Notes: generated by a model from the letters alone, not told the origin. DNA of 60,659 bases from Oscillospiraceae bacterium (GCA_031270605.1 JAISXG010000029.1:1-60659), one strand, 5' to 3'. Counted from the first letter of the stretch, positions 40,437 to 49,934 are shown. Made by a program: numbers and translations.

Positions 40437-40854
40437 TTTATTTCCTCCTGTTCTTTTGTGTTCATGGCATGAATCATAAAAAAGCCTGTCCCGTGCGCTG
40501 AGACCGACGTTTTTATGATTTGAGGTTTTGTTATCATAAAGATTAAAAAAGTGTTAACAAGAAAAAATAATCTACAGGATAACCCTCAGCTGAAAAAATT
40601 TTCTAAAATAGGTTATTTGTTGAAAGTTTTACAGAAAAAGCAACCTTTTCTATAAAAAATCAACAAATTGATTATAGCACAACAACAAATCAGTGTCAAG
40701 TAAATTTGGAATGTTTTTTTACGCTTTGTTCATAAGTATTCCACTTTTATGTAAAGAAGAAGGAAACTAAACTTAAAATTTAAGGAAAACCATATTTGGA
40801 ATCCAAAAAAATGCTGTAAAAAATAGAAGATATTAACAAACTATTAATTTGCAC
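40437..40854. other. AT-rich divergent region with kor promoter and ATCATAAA motifs
   Basis: A minus-strand promoter TTGTTA (40560-40555), 16 bp, TATGAT (40538-40533) reads toward the oxidoreductase operon. ATCATAAA occurs at 40473-40480 and 40533-40540, and its complement TTTATGAT at 40512-40519; the last two form an 8-bp inverted repeat over the -10. The rest up to 40854 is AT-rich without a recognisable gene. Confidence 0.6.
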
Positions 40855-40883
40855 TTGACAATGTTGCAAAAGTTTGATATTGT
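40855..40883 (+). promoter_or_regulatory. promoter of the first adenylate-forming enzyme
   Basis: TTGACA (40855-40860) is 17 bp from TATTGT (40878-40883). The -35 box sits inside TTGCACTTGACAATGTTGC, a block repeated exactly before the second paralogue, with TTGCA/TGCAA arms. Confidence 0.8.
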
Positions 40884-41010
40884 TGATTCAGTGATTAAAT
40901 TTTTTTAGAAGGGCGGGTGAAGTGTTTTTTAATGGGAAGATTTTTTGATAAGATGCTGGCAGGGGCTTACGAATAGAAGTGATAGTACCACAACGAAAGG
41001 ATGTTACGGC

Positions 41011-42675
41011 ATGATTGAAACATTGCAGTATAATTGTTATGAATATTTCCTGAAATGGACGGAATCGTATGGCGAATATGTCGCGATCGAGCGGTTTGGT
41101 AAAAAAGTAACGCGTTCGGAATTTCTTCGCCAAGTGGACGGCTTTGCGGCATATATGCAAAAAGAGCTCGGATTAAAGCACGGGGATATTTATACTGTTT
41201 TTCTTCCTACCACGGTGCAAAGCTTTGTGGCCTTTTATGCGCTGAGTAAAATCGGGGTGATCGCAAATTTTGTGCATCCGCTTTCTCCGCCTGAAAACCT
41301 GAAAGAGATTATGATTGAAACCGGCTCCAAGGGGATTATGATTTTTGATATTCTTTCCAAAAAGTATATTGACGTCATTAATGAAGTGGGCGTTCCCTGC
41401 CTGGTTTGCCGCAGCTCTGACTATGCTTCGCCGGCCAGAAAAGCGGGGCTGAAGGTTTTTGAAGGCGGCTTCAGGCTCACCCTGCCGAAGCTGCGCAACC
41501 GTGACGTGTTCAGCCGCGCGGTGCGGCTTTATCCCGCGGCTCCCGGCCTGCGGGGCAACGGCGGGGACATTGCCGTTTATATGAACGGCGGCGGCACAAC
41601 TGGCAAAAGCAAGACGATCAAGCTTACTTCAAAGGCGCTCAATGAGATTGCCTATAAAATCAGCAAAATCGATGGGATCAGTGAGAAGGGTATAGAGGCG
41701 TCTATTCTGGTCCTGCCGCTCTTTCACGCGTTCGGGCTTTGCGTTGGCATGCATACCGCCATGTGCAACGGCGCGCGGCTGATTCCCATGATGCAGTTTA
41801 ATGAAAAGAATTTTAACAAGCTCATGCGCAAGCACAAGGTTGTTTTTCTTGTGGGCATTCCGGGTATGTATAAGAAGATTATGCATGAAAAACACTTTGA
41901 CGGTTCGCACCTTGGAAACCTGCGCCTGCTGTTCTGCGGCGGCGACGACGCTTCGCAGACCTTCCTTGACGAATTTAACTCCTATCTTGAAAAAAACGGC
42001 GCTCCCGGCCGGCTTTATCAGGGCTACGGTTTAACGGAAGTGGTTGCCGTCTGCTGCGCCAACACTGCAGCGGCCCATTGCCCGGGTTCTATCGGACGGC
42101 CGCTGGAAGATGTTACAATGGAAATCTGGGACGACGAGCGGAACCCTGTGCCCAACGGTGAAATCGGTGAGATCGTCATTTCAGGCTCAACGATTATGGA
42201 GGGGTATTTCACCTTGGACAAGCCTGCGGACGAAGGGCTTTATACCGACAAAAACGGCAAAAAATGGGTGCTCAGCGGTGACCTTGGTTACCGCAACGAC
42301 GACGGATATATTTTCTTTGCGGGGCGCAAAAAGCGGTTGATTATTATTTCGGGCTACAATGTTTATCCCGGTGATATTGAAAAAAGGGTGGAAACGCTGC
42401 CCTTCGTGCGTGAAGCATGTGCGGTGCAGGGCTATTTGTCGGGCAAGCCGATCGTGCGGCTGTTTGTCTCGCTGCGCGACAAGGGCGATGAAGAGGCGTA
42501 TAAAAAGACAATTATCGAAACATGCCAGAAGCACCTCTCTCAATTCTCTGTGCCGCGTGAGATCGTTGTGATGGACGAGCTGCCCAGAACGCACATGAAG
42601 AAAGTCGATTTCATGAGCCTGACAGAAAAGCACCCCAATGCTAAAAAAGCGGCTGAAACGCAGGCGATCGGCTGA
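41011..42675 (+). CDS. adenylate-forming acyl-CoA synthetase-like enzyme, copy 1
   Basis: A 554-residue class I adenylate-forming enzyme that should activate a carboxylic acid with ATP. The phosphate loop is GGGTTGKSK (193-201), a variant of the usual SGTTGxPK. YGLTEV, the GDLGYRNDDGYIFFAGRKKR hinge block and the C-terminal catalytic Lys in LPRTHMKKVD are present. ATG 41011 follows GAAAGGATG; the upstream frame is rejected by alignment to copy 2, which is also 554 residues. No carrier-protein domain is attached. The acid substrate is unknown. Confidence 0.87.
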   Translation: MIETLQYNCYEYFLKWTESYGEYVAIERFGKKVTRSEFLRQVDGFAAYMQKELGLKHGDIYTVFLPTTVQSFVAFYALSKIGVIANFVHPLSPPENLKEIMIETGSKGIMIFDILSKKYIDVINEVGVPCLVCRSSDYASPARKAGLKVFEGGFRLTLPKLRNRDVFSRAVRLYPAAPGLRGNGGDIAVYMNGGGTTGKSKTIKLTSKALNEIAYKISKIDGISEKGIEASILVLPLFHAFGLCVGMHTAMCNGARLIPMMQFNEKNFNKLMRKHKVVFLVGIPGMYKKIMHEKHFDGSHLGNLRLLFCGGDDASQTFLDEFNSYLEKNGAPGRLYQGYGLTEVVAVCCANTAAAHCPGSIGRPLEDVTMEIWDDERNPVPNGEIGEIVISGSTIMEGYFTLDKPADEGLYTDKNGKKWVLSGDLGYRNDDGYIFFAGRKKRLIIISGYNVYPGDIEKRVETLPFVREACAVQGYLSGKPIVRLFVSLRDKGDEEAYKKTIIETCQKHLSQFSVPREIVVMDELPRTHMKKVDFMSLTEKHPNAKKAAETQAIG

Positions 42676-42711
42676 TTGGGGAATCAACTACATACCTCGC
42701 TCATACGATAC

Positions 42712-42751
42712 AAACGGTGGCGCCGCAGAAAACCTGCGGCGCCACCGTTTT
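42712..42751 (+). terminator. terminator between the two paralogues
   Basis: A 17-bp perfect stem beginning AAACGGTGGCGCC with a 5-nt loop ends in TTTT, so the two copies are separate transcription units. Confidence 0.9.
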
Positions 42752-42941
42752 GCGTTCTGATTGAAAACGGCAAAAACCGTGCGCATCCTCCAGGTAATTG
42801 CCTCTTTCGCATTTTGTTCATAATTATTCCATTTTGTTGTCGAAAAACAAATAAATTGTCTTATTTTTAAATAAACAAAATTATATAATAAGAAAATAAC
42901 GAGAAAAATCAGGTAAATATTAATAAATTGTTAAATTGCAC

Positions 42942-42970
42942 TTGACAATGTTGCAAGATATTGATATGCT
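42942..42970 (+). promoter_or_regulatory. promoter of the second adenylate-forming enzyme
   Basis: TTGACA (42942-42947) is 17 bp from TATGCT (42965-42970). TTGCACTTGACAATGTTGC and the AT-rich block before it match the region before copy 1. Confidence 0.8.
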
Positions 42971-43086
42971 TAATTTGATAGTGCATTAAATATTGTGAGA
43001 AGATTGTTTCTGCAAAAAGGCCATTTTTATCAGCTTCATGAGGGCTTTCAATGGCGTCAAACCGCGATGAAAGGATGTTTTATACG

Positions 43087-44751
43087 ATGGTCGAAACCCT
43101 GGACTACAATTGTTACGAATATTTTATCAACTGCACAAGGCAGTATGGGGAATATGACGCCGTTGAGCGCTTTGGCCAAAAGGTGAAGCGTTCCGAGCTG
43201 GTGCGGCATATTGACTGCCTTGCCACTTATATGCAAAAGGAAATCGGCCTCAAACGCGGTGATGTCTACACGATTTTTCTGCCCACGACCGTGCAGAGCT
43301 TCGTGGGGTTTTATGCGCTGAACAAAATCGGCGTGATCGTGAACTTTGTGCACCCCCTGTCCCCGCCCGAGTCGCTCAAAGAAACCATGCTTGAATCCGG
43401 CACCAGGGGCATTATGATTTATGACCTTCTTGCCAAAAAATATATTGACGTCATTAATGAAATCGGCGTGCCCTGCCTTGTTTGCCAGAGTTCGGATTAT
43501 GCCGCGCCCGTCAGAAAGGCCGGGCTGCAGATGTTTGATGCCGGTCTTCACATCTCTTTGCCCAAAATCAACGATCGCGAGGTGTACAGCCGCGCGGTGC
43601 GCCTTTATCCCCCGTCAAAAGGCGTTTCGGGCAACGCCGCCGACCTGGCCGTTTACCTGAACGGCGGCGGAACCACGGGCAAAAGCAAAACCATCAAACT
43701 GACGTCAAAAGCCATCAACGAGCTGGCATATAAAATCGGGCATATTGACAAGGTTTATGAGCCGGGCATTGAGGCCTCGATCGTCGTGCTGCCCCTCTTT
43801 CACGCCTTTGGGCTTTGCGTGGCCGTGCATGTGGTCATGTGCTATGCCGGGCGGCTGATCCCCATGATGCAGTTTGACGAAAAACGTTTTAATAAGCTCA
43901 TGAAGAAAAACAAGGTGGTATTCTTGGTGGGCATCCCCGGCATGTATAAAAAAATCATGCGCGAAAAACATTTCGACGGCCCGCATCTTGGCAATTTGCG
44001 CCTGCTGTTCTGTGGCGGCGACGACGCTTCGCAGACCTTCCTTGACGAATTCAACTCCTACCTTGAAAAGAACGGTGCCTCGGGCAGGCTGCGCCAGGGC
44101 TATGGCCTGACGGAGGTCGCCTCTGTGTGCTGCGCCAACACCAACGACATCTATTGCCCCGGCTCCATCGGCCCCGCGCTTGACGGTGTTGACATGGAAA
44201 TTTGGGACGAAGACCACAACCCCCTGCCCAACGGCCAGATCGGCGAAATCGTCGTTTCGGGCTCCACGATGATGGAGGGGTATTTCACTCTTGACAAGCC
44301 CGACGACGAGGGCCTTTATGCCGATAAAAACGGCAAAAAGTGGGTGCTCAGCGGCGACCTCGGCTACCGCAATGACGACGGCTTTTTCTTCTTCGCCGGG
44401 CGTAAAAAGAGAGTGATTATCATTTCGGGCTACAATGTCTACCCGGGCGACATTGAAAACAAGCTGGAGGAGCTGCCGTTCATCCGCGAGGTCTGCGCCG
44501 TGCAGGGCTATCAGGAGAAGAAGCCGATCGTGCGGCTGTATGTCTCCTTCCGCGACAAGGGCAACGACGAGGCGCATAAAAAAGAGATCATTGAAACCTG
44601 CCAGAAGCACCTCTCGCAGTTCTCTGTGCCCCGTGAGATTGTCGTGATGGATGAGCTGCCGCGAACCCACATGAAAAAGGTGGATTTCATGAGCCTGACT
44701 GAAAAGCATCCCAACACAAAAGCCGCTGAAGCCGTCAACACGGCGGGCTGA
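43087..44751 (+). CDS. adenylate-forming acyl-CoA synthetase-like enzyme, copy 2
   Basis: A 554-residue paralogue of the preceding gene, near-identical over long stretches in the C-terminal half (for example CQKHLSQFSVPREIVVMDEL). It has the same unusual phosphate loop GGGTTGKSK, the same YGLTEV and Lys motifs and the same ribosome site (GAAAGGATG). The start at ATG 43087 aligns with copy 1. Differences cluster in the N-terminal acyl-binding half, so substrate range may have shifted. Its own terminator follows. Confidence 0.87.
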   Translation: MVETLDYNCYEYFINCTRQYGEYDAVERFGQKVKRSELVRHIDCLATYMQKEIGLKRGDVYTIFLPTTVQSFVGFYALNKIGVIVNFVHPLSPPESLKETMLESGTRGIMIYDLLAKKYIDVINEIGVPCLVCQSSDYAAPVRKAGLQMFDAGLHISLPKINDREVYSRAVRLYPPSKGVSGNAADLAVYLNGGGTTGKSKTIKLTSKAINELAYKIGHIDKVYEPGIEASIVVLPLFHAFGLCVAVHVVMCYAGRLIPMMQFDEKRFNKLMKKNKVVFLVGIPGMYKKIMREKHFDGPHLGNLRLLFCGGDDASQTFLDEFNSYLEKNGASGRLRQGYGLTEVASVCCANTNDIYCPGSIGPALDGVDMEIWDEDHNPLPNGQIGEIVVSGSTMMEGYFTLDKPDDEGLYADKNGKKWVLSGDLGYRNDDGFFFFAGRKKRVIIISGYNVYPGDIENKLEELPFIREVCAVQGYQEKKPIVRLYVSFRDKGNDEAHKKEIIETCQKHLSQFSVPREIVVMDELPRTHMKKVDFMSLTEKHPNTKAAEAVNTAG

Positions 44752-44795
44752 TCGCTCAGCGATACAAACCTCTTTTCATAGTTTTCATACAACGC

Positions 44796-44838
44796 ACGGC
44801 AGCGCCGGGGCCTTTTGCTCCGGCGCTGCCGTCCTTTT
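44796..44838 (+). terminator. terminator after copy 2
   Basis: A 13-bp stem ACGGCAGCGCCGG / CCGGCGCTGCCGT with an 11-nt loop is followed by CCTTTTG. Confidence 0.85.
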
Positions 44839-44958
44839 GCCCAGAATATGCTTGCGTGCCCTTTCACGTTAATAATTTTTGCTCCCGCTGAATATATTGG
44901 GACATGGGGTATTGCGCTTGTTGTGCAATGCCTGAATATCTGTATGGGAGTGGAACGT

Positions 44959-47649
44959 GTGCTTGAACATAAATCTGCCGTCGTGAAAAAGGAGTTGGGG
45001 CTCTCTTCTGCAAAAGCGAAGCAAAAGCTGCGCGAAGAAGGCCCGAACATGCTCAAACAAAGCAAGAAAGTCAGCGCGCCGAAAATATTTTTTGCCCAGT
45101 TCAAAGATTTTTTAACCGCTATATTAATTGTCAGCACCTTGATTTCGTTTGCCTTGGGCGACACAACCGAAGCCATTGCGATTCTCGCCATTGTGATTGT
45201 GAACGCGCTGCTCGGATTTTTTCAGGAATACCGCACCGAAAAAACAATCGACGCGCTCAAAAACATGGCGGCGCCGCACTCGAATGTTTTGCGCGACGGA
45301 GCGGTCGTGAACATTGCCTCGAGTGAAATTGTGACCGAGGACGTGTTTTTGGTTGAGGCGGGCGACAAGGTGCCCGCGGACGCGGCGATTCTGGAAAGCT
45401 ACGGCCTGCATGTGGATGAATCGATTCTCACGGGCGAGTCTGTTTCGGTCGAAAAGCATGAAAAGGGGCAGGGGAAAGCCGGCAGGCTGTTCATGGGCAC
45501 AGTGGTGACGAAAGGGCGTGCCAAGGCGCTGACGACGGCCACGGGCATGCACACGGAAATGGGCAAAATCGCGGGCATGCTCGATTCGATTGAAGAGCCT
45601 GAAACCCCGCTGCAAAAACGCCTGCGCCAGCTGGGCAAATATATCGCCGTGGGCTGCCTGTTGATTTGCGCGGTGGTTTCGGTCACAGGCATCCTCAAAG
45701 GGGAGGATGTGCTCGACATGTTTATTATGGGCGTGTCGCTTGCCGTGGCCGCGGTGCCGGAGGGGCTTTCCGCCATTGTGACAATTGCCCTCGCGCTGGC
45801 TGTGGGGCGCATGGTCAAGCGACAGTCACTCATCCGAAAACTTCACGCGGTGGAAACGCTCGGTTGTTCGAGCATTGTTTGCTCAGACAAAACCGGCACG
45901 CTCACCGAGAACAAAATGACGGTGAAAAAAATTATAACCTATGACACCGAAGCCCTTCTTGAGGGCAACGGTTTTGACACCTTCGGCAGTTTTTTAACGG
46001 GTTCACACAAGATCGACCCGCTGAAGGACCCGGCGATGAAATATGCCCTCACGGGGGGCTGTGTGTGCAACAACGCAGCGCTGCCCGAGCGGCGGCGCGA
46101 GCTGTTTTCCAAAAACAAGGCAAAACCGGCTCAATCGGGCGATGCCACGGAAATCGCCCTTTTGGTGGCGGGCGCAAAGGCGGGCATCAAAAGGGAGTTT
46201 CTGCAGCAATATGAAAAACTGGATGAGATTCCGTTTGACTCGGACAGAAAGTGTATGTCCGTCATTGCAGCAAACGCCGAGGGGAGGCTGCTGTTTACAA
46301 AGGGAGCGCCGGATATCGTGCTTGAAAAATGCACGAAGGTCTACACAAAAAACGGTATTAAAGAGCTGACAAGCGGCATGAAAGCCGCCGTCCTCAGGCA
46401 GAACGACATGATGGCAAGCGAGGCGCTGCGGGTGATTTGCGTTGCGTTCAAACGAAACCCCGAGGGCGCAAAGAGCAATATGGAGCGGGAATTGATTTTT
46501 CTCGGACTCATTGGCATGCTTGACCCGCCGAGGAAAGAGAGCTACGGGGCCGTGCGCGTGTGCAAACAGGCGGGTATCCGGCCCGTGATGATCACGGGCG
46601 ACCATAAGGTGACGGCCACCGCGATTGCGGAGGATTTGAAAATTTATTCCCCCGGCGACAATGTGCTCACAGGCAAAGAGATTGACGCGATGACCGAGCG
46701 GGAACTTATGGAAAAGGTGCAGAAAACCACGGTGTTTGCCCGTGTGTCGCCCCGGCATAAGCTGCAGATTGTGCGGGCATATAAGCAGCTCGGGCATGTG
46801 GTTGCCATGACGGGCGACGGCGTGAACGACGCGCCGGCCATCAAAGAAGCGGATATCGGCGTTTCGATGGGAATTTCGGGCACGGACGTCGCGAAGGAAG
46901 CCGCGGACGTCATTCTGCTTGACGATAACTTTGCAACCCTCGTCGCCGCGATTGAAGAGGGGCGCATGATTTATCAGAACATCCGCAAGTTTATCCGCTA
47001 TCTGCTCTCGTGCAATGTGGGCGAGGTGCTCACGATGTTTGTGGGCATGTTAGTGGGTCTCCCGGTGGTGCTGCTGCCGATTCAGATTCTTTGGATCAAT
47101 CTTGTGACAGACGGTCTGCCCGCGATTGCGCTGGGGCTTGACCCTGCCGACGGCGACGTGATGGAGGAGCCGCCGCGGCACTCGAACGAGGGCGTGTTTG
47201 CCCATGGCCTGATGACAAAAATCATTTTCCGCGGCATTGTGATTGCCGCCTGCACCCTGCTTGTGTTTGTGCGGCTGCAGGCGTTCGGGCTTGAAACGGC
47301 AAGAACCGGGGCGTTTTTCACCCTTGTCATCACGCAGCTGTTTCATGTGTTTGAGTGCAAGAGCGAGAAAAAGACGATTCTTGACATCCACTATTTTAAT
47401 AACCTCTATTTGTTCGGTGCGGCGATGATCTCGTTTTTCATGATTTTTGCCGTGATTTATGTGCCGTCTTTGCAGCCGATTTTCAACACTGTCGCGCTAA
47501 ATTCGCAGCATTTGAGCATTATTTTCATGATTACGCTTTCGGGTATTTTCCTGAACCTTGTGGTGCTGACCGTTAAAAATAAATTGGGGGAGCGCAAAAG
47601 ACAGGCAAAAAAATCCGCCGGAGCTATACGCAGGCAGGATGTATCGTGA
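44959..47649 (+). CDS. P-type ATPase, Ca2+-transporting type (P2)
   Basis: About 896 residues with the full P-type set: actuator TGES (ILTGESVSVEK), the phosphorylation motif SDKTGTLTENKM, nucleotide-binding KGAPD, and the hinge MTGDGVNDAPAIKEADIGVS. Ten membrane helices are expected, with PEGL in the fourth (AAVPEGLSAIVT), as in SERCA/PMR1-type Ca2+ pumps. It would export Ca2+ (or Mn2+) from the cell. I choose GTG 44959, eight bases after GGGAG; ATG 44944 is possible, and the frame upstream of it runs through the previous terminator. Confidence 0.9.
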   Translation: MLEHKSAVVKKELGLSSAKAKQKLREEGPNMLKQSKKVSAPKIFFAQFKDFLTAILIVSTLISFALGDTTEAIAILAIVIVNALLGFFQEYRTEKTIDALKNMAAPHSNVLRDGAVVNIASSEIVTEDVFLVEAGDKVPADAAILESYGLHVDESILTGESVSVEKHEKGQGKAGRLFMGTVVTKGRAKALTTATGMHTEMGKIAGMLDSIEEPETPLQKRLRQLGKYIAVGCLLICAVVSVTGILKGEDVLDMFIMGVSLAVAAVPEGLSAIVTIALALAVGRMVKRQSLIRKLHAVETLGCSSIVCSDKTGTLTENKMTVKKIITYDTEALLEGNGFDTFGSFLTGSHKIDPLKDPAMKYALTGGCVCNNAALPERRRELFSKNKAKPAQSGDATEIALLVAGAKAGIKREFLQQYEKLDEIPFDSDRKCMSVIAANAEGRLLFTKGAPDIVLEKCTKVYTKNGIKELTSGMKAAVLRQNDMMASEALRVICVAFKRNPEGAKSNMERELIFLGLIGMLDPPRKESYGAVRVCKQAGIRPVMITGDHKVTATAIAEDLKIYSPGDNVLTGKEIDAMTERELMEKVQKTTVFARVSPRHKLQIVRAYKQLGHVVAMTGDGVNDAPAIKEADIGVSMGISGTDVAKEAADVILLDDNFATLVAAIEEGRMIYQNIRKFIRYLLSCNVGEVLTMFVGMLVGLPVVLLPIQILWINLVTDGLPAIALGLDPADGDVMEEPPRHSNEGVFAHGLMTKIIFRGIVIAACTLLVFVRLQAFGLETARTGAFFTLVITQLFHVFECKSEKKTILDIHYFNNLYLFGAAMISFFMIFAVIYVPSLQPIFNTVALNSQHLSIIFMITLSGIFLNLVVLTVKNKLGERKRQAKKSAGAIRRQDVS

Positions 47650-47755
47650 ATTAACTTCAGAATGATACCAAAAGACAGGTAAAAGTTGATTCACATTGAG
47701 TAAACAAACCTCCCTGTATGCGTTTGGTTCAAAGTTCTGGGAAAATGCAAAAGAG

Positions 47756-47790
47756 AAGGGCTTCCGTTTTGCAGCGGAGGCCCTTTTTTT
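47756..47790 (+). terminator. terminator after the P-type ATPase gene
   Basis: AAGGGCTTCCG pairs with CGGAGGCCCTT (one G-T pair) around an 8-nt loop and ends in seven T, about 105 bases after the stop. The stretch before it holds nothing recognisable. Confidence 0.88.
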
Positions 47791-47798
47791 ATCTGTTT

Positions 47799-48800
47799 TT
47801 ATTCCCAGAGCTTATATACGCCCGAGGTGTCATTTTCCAACACTGAAAATCCGATGGTTTCCATGCCGCCGTCCCATGCGCTGCGCGCGTTGTAGTAAAG
47901 CCGCAGGCCGCCCTCGTGCCGCACCAGATCCAGCTGATAAACAAGCGCTTTTTTCCAGCCGTCCGTCGGCGGGATGATGGGGTTGTAGGGCGCTTCCTCA
48001 AACTGTACGCCGTCTTCAGAACATAAGACATTGATTGCCGAACGGGAGCGGTTTTCTTCGTCTGTATAAATCGAGTTATACAGCCCGAGATAACCGTTGC
48101 CGTAACCGAACACCTTGATGGCTCCCGCACCGTGGTTGCGGTGGGGGATGGAGGCGTCGGGCGAGAGGATGGGTGAAGGGTGCTTTGTGAACGGGCCGAG
48201 GGGGGAGTCCGCCTCCGCAAAGCCGATGTGGCGGGGCTCCTCATAGCCGCAGTCCTCAAGCTTGACGGTGCCCGCGCTGTAATACAGGCGGTATTTGCCC
48301 CCGTGGGTTTTGATGACGCAGGGGTTGCGCGCCTGAATGCGCTCAAAATCCGGGGTGCATTCCCTCTCCCAGGGGAGCTCGGGGAGGATGAGGTCGGTGC
48401 TTTCACTCCAGTTCTTAAAATCGGCGGTGTGCTTGACGCGGATGATCATGTCACAGCCGTATTGCCTGCGCGCGCCCGGCTCCCGGCCAAGGATCGCGGT
48501 GTAATACAGATAAAACCGCCCCTTGTCGCGGAAGATAAAGCTGGGGTTGAAATCCCACTGCCATTTGTCCTCAATCTGCCAGGCGACGCCGTCGGGCGAC
48601 GTGAGGTGGTGGTAATAAGGAATAAACGTCTCTTCATAAAAACCGTGGTAAAAAGCGTGCCATCGACTGTCAAAGTCGCCCGGCACAAGAATCTGCGGGT
48701 CGCCGATCGCCGCGTTGTCATTGTCTAAACCGAACAGGCCGATCACCGGGTTGCCCGGGTAGTCCGACCAGTTTTCTTTTTGCCATGAGGGGAAGTCCAT
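47799..48800 (-). CDS. five-bladed beta-propeller glycosidase (GH43/GH130-like)
   Basis: A 333-residue protein without signal peptide. Repeated blade motifs are visible: DPQILVPGDFDSRWHAFYHG, DFNPSFIFRDKGRFYLYYTA, RNPCVIKTHGGKYRLYYSAG and NGYLGLYNSIYTDEENRSRS. Members of the GH32/43/62/68/117/130 group remove arabinose, xylose, galactose or mannose units; the family within this group is uncertain. It stands alone with a notable inverted repeat upstream. GAAAGGATG precedes the ATG. Confidence 0.78.
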   Translation of the reverse strand: MDFPSWQKENWSDYPGNPVIGLFGLDNDNAAIGDPQILVPGDFDSRWHAFYHGFYEETFIPYYHHLTSPDGVAWQIEDKWQWDFNPSFIFRDKGRFYLYYTAILGREPGARRQYGCDMIIRVKHTADFKNWSESTDLILPELPWERECTPDFERIQARNPCVIKTHGGKYRLYYSAGTVKLEDCGYEEPRHIGFAEADSPLGPFTKHPSPILSPDASIPHRNHGAGAIKVFGYGNGYLGLYNSIYTDEENRSRSAINVLCSEDGVQFEEAPYNPIIPPTDGWKKALVYQLDLVRHEGGLRLYYNARSAWDGGMETIGFSVLENDTSGVYKLWE

Positions 48801-48874
48801 CGATTCTTCATCCTTTCATTGTTCCAAAAGCGGTATCAGTATATAGTAAATGAACTTGAAAACGAGCCGGCCTC

Positions 48875-48913
48875 CACGTGCAAAAACCCATATATGTGAG
48901 GCTTTTGCACGTG
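48875..48913. repeat. 11-bp inverted repeat upstream of the propeller glycosidase
   Basis: CACGTGCAAAA (48875-48885) and TTTTGCACGTG (48903-48913) are perfect complements 17 bp apart, with CC/GG continuing inside. A minus-strand TATACT near 48838-48833 lies downstream. On the plus strand TTTT follows, but no plus-strand gene precedes it, so an operator is more likely than a terminator. Confidence 0.65.
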
Positions 48914-48974
48914 TTTTCTGGATGTTTTCCAAGTTAATTAACTATAGCACAAAATCTCCCGCAGGCGCAACGGC

Positions 48975-49003
48975 AAAAAAAATCCCCGCCGTGCAGGGCG
49001 GGG
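48975..49003 (-). terminator. terminator after the PH-domain gene
   Basis: On the minus strand CCCCGCC / GGCGGGG with a 6-nt loop is followed by eight T. The 180 bp between this and the PH gene stop hold nothing I recognise. Confidence 0.85.
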
Positions 49004-49183
49004 AAGATGACGCGGAGGGGGGCGGCTTATGGGAGGGCATCCCGGATGAACGGCATGCCGCGGCACAAAACGGCCGCCGGCAGACAGGGATTTTGAAAGA
49101 AGAATCCTGTTTCTTGGGATATCCCGGATTTCACACCCCGGAACATTCGTCATGCGGCGCGTGAAGGGACTTGCCGGAGCAAT

Positions 49184-49852
49184 TTAAAATTTGCCCCTAT
49201 ATTCAGTGCGGTATCCTTCGTTTGTTTCAGGCCTTAAATCATTTGGATATTGTATATCTGTTTGTATATCTAAAACAATCTTTTGCAGTTTCGGATATAA
49301 CTCATACGCGTTTTCTATATCTAAAAACACGTGTTTGTTTTCCACCTTATTCGTGTTCGTCTGAATGGGCAGCATTCCAGACCCCGTTTTCGTATCGAAA
49401 TAGATATCCCCAACTTGTAATAATTTATCGATCGCCCCTATGTTCAGGCGAACATTCGTAATGTCTTTGTAGTATAAACTGATATAATCCATACCGATAA
49501 AACCGGATTGTATGATAATTCTTTTGTCAGTAACCGCATATTGCGTATTTTCCCATCGTTTGTTTGCGGTCAACACGTTGCTCAGCCATTTCCATACCGG
49601 AAACAAATGAAGAGCAAAAAAAGGCACTATAAAGAACGCCATTTCACTAAACGCCCCTGACGAAACAATAATAAAAATAAATCCCCCATCCACCGCTAAC
49701 CAAAGCAAGGCAAACGGAAGCATCATCAACGATTTATTGATCACGAACGCGGACTTTTTCGGCTTGCCGCTCCAGAGCACTTTTTCGCCTTCCACCAGCA
49801 CATTTCTGATATCTATCGGTTGTATATTCGCAATCGTATCATATTTTGACAT
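49184..49852 (-). CDS. membrane protein with bacterial PH domain
   Basis: About 222 residues. After a cytoplasmic start, two membrane helices lie near residues 38-60 and 66-88 (MMLPFALLWLAVDGGFIFII, then AFFIVPFFALHLFPVWKWL). A bPH2-type domain follows (YAVTDKRIIIQSGFIGMDYI, then YKDITNVRLNIG, ending with DTKTGSG). Such proteins are common and of unknown role. ATG 49852 is nine bases after GGGGA; upstream ATGs belong to the leader of a good promoter. Confidence 0.82.
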   Translation of the reverse strand: MSKYDTIANIQPIDIRNVLVEGEKVLWSGKPKKSAFVINKSLMMLPFALLWLAVDGGFIFIIVSSGAFSEMAFFIVPFFALHLFPVWKWLSNVLTANKRWENTQYAVTDKRIIIQSGFIGMDYISLYYKDITNVRLNIGAIDKLLQVGDIYFDTKTGSGMLPIQTNTNKVENKHVFLDIENAYELYPKLQKIVLDIQTDIQYPNDLRPETNEGYRTEYRGKF

Positions 49853-49905
49853 AAGCATCCATCCCCGCATTTTATATTCAAAATGAATATTATCCATTTC
49901 AAACA

Positions 49906-49934
49906 GAAGTATAGCATAAAATAAAAAAATAATC
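49906..49934 (-). promoter_or_regulatory. promoter of the PH-domain gene
   Basis: On the minus strand TTGATT (49934-49929) is 17 bp from TATACT (49911-49906), preceded by the TGn extension. Confidence 0.82.

Noticed and set aside
43705-44709. 334-codon minus-strand ORF opposite the second adenylating enzyme
   Set aside because: Antisense shadow; a shorter, broken version lies opposite copy 1, showing no conservation of the frame.
44815-44958. N-terminal extension of the P-type ATPase frame
   Set aside because: It begins inside the preceding terminator and lacks a ribosome site.
48875-48917. Plus-strand terminator
   Set aside because: The arms and TTTT look like one, but no plus-strand transcription unit ends here.
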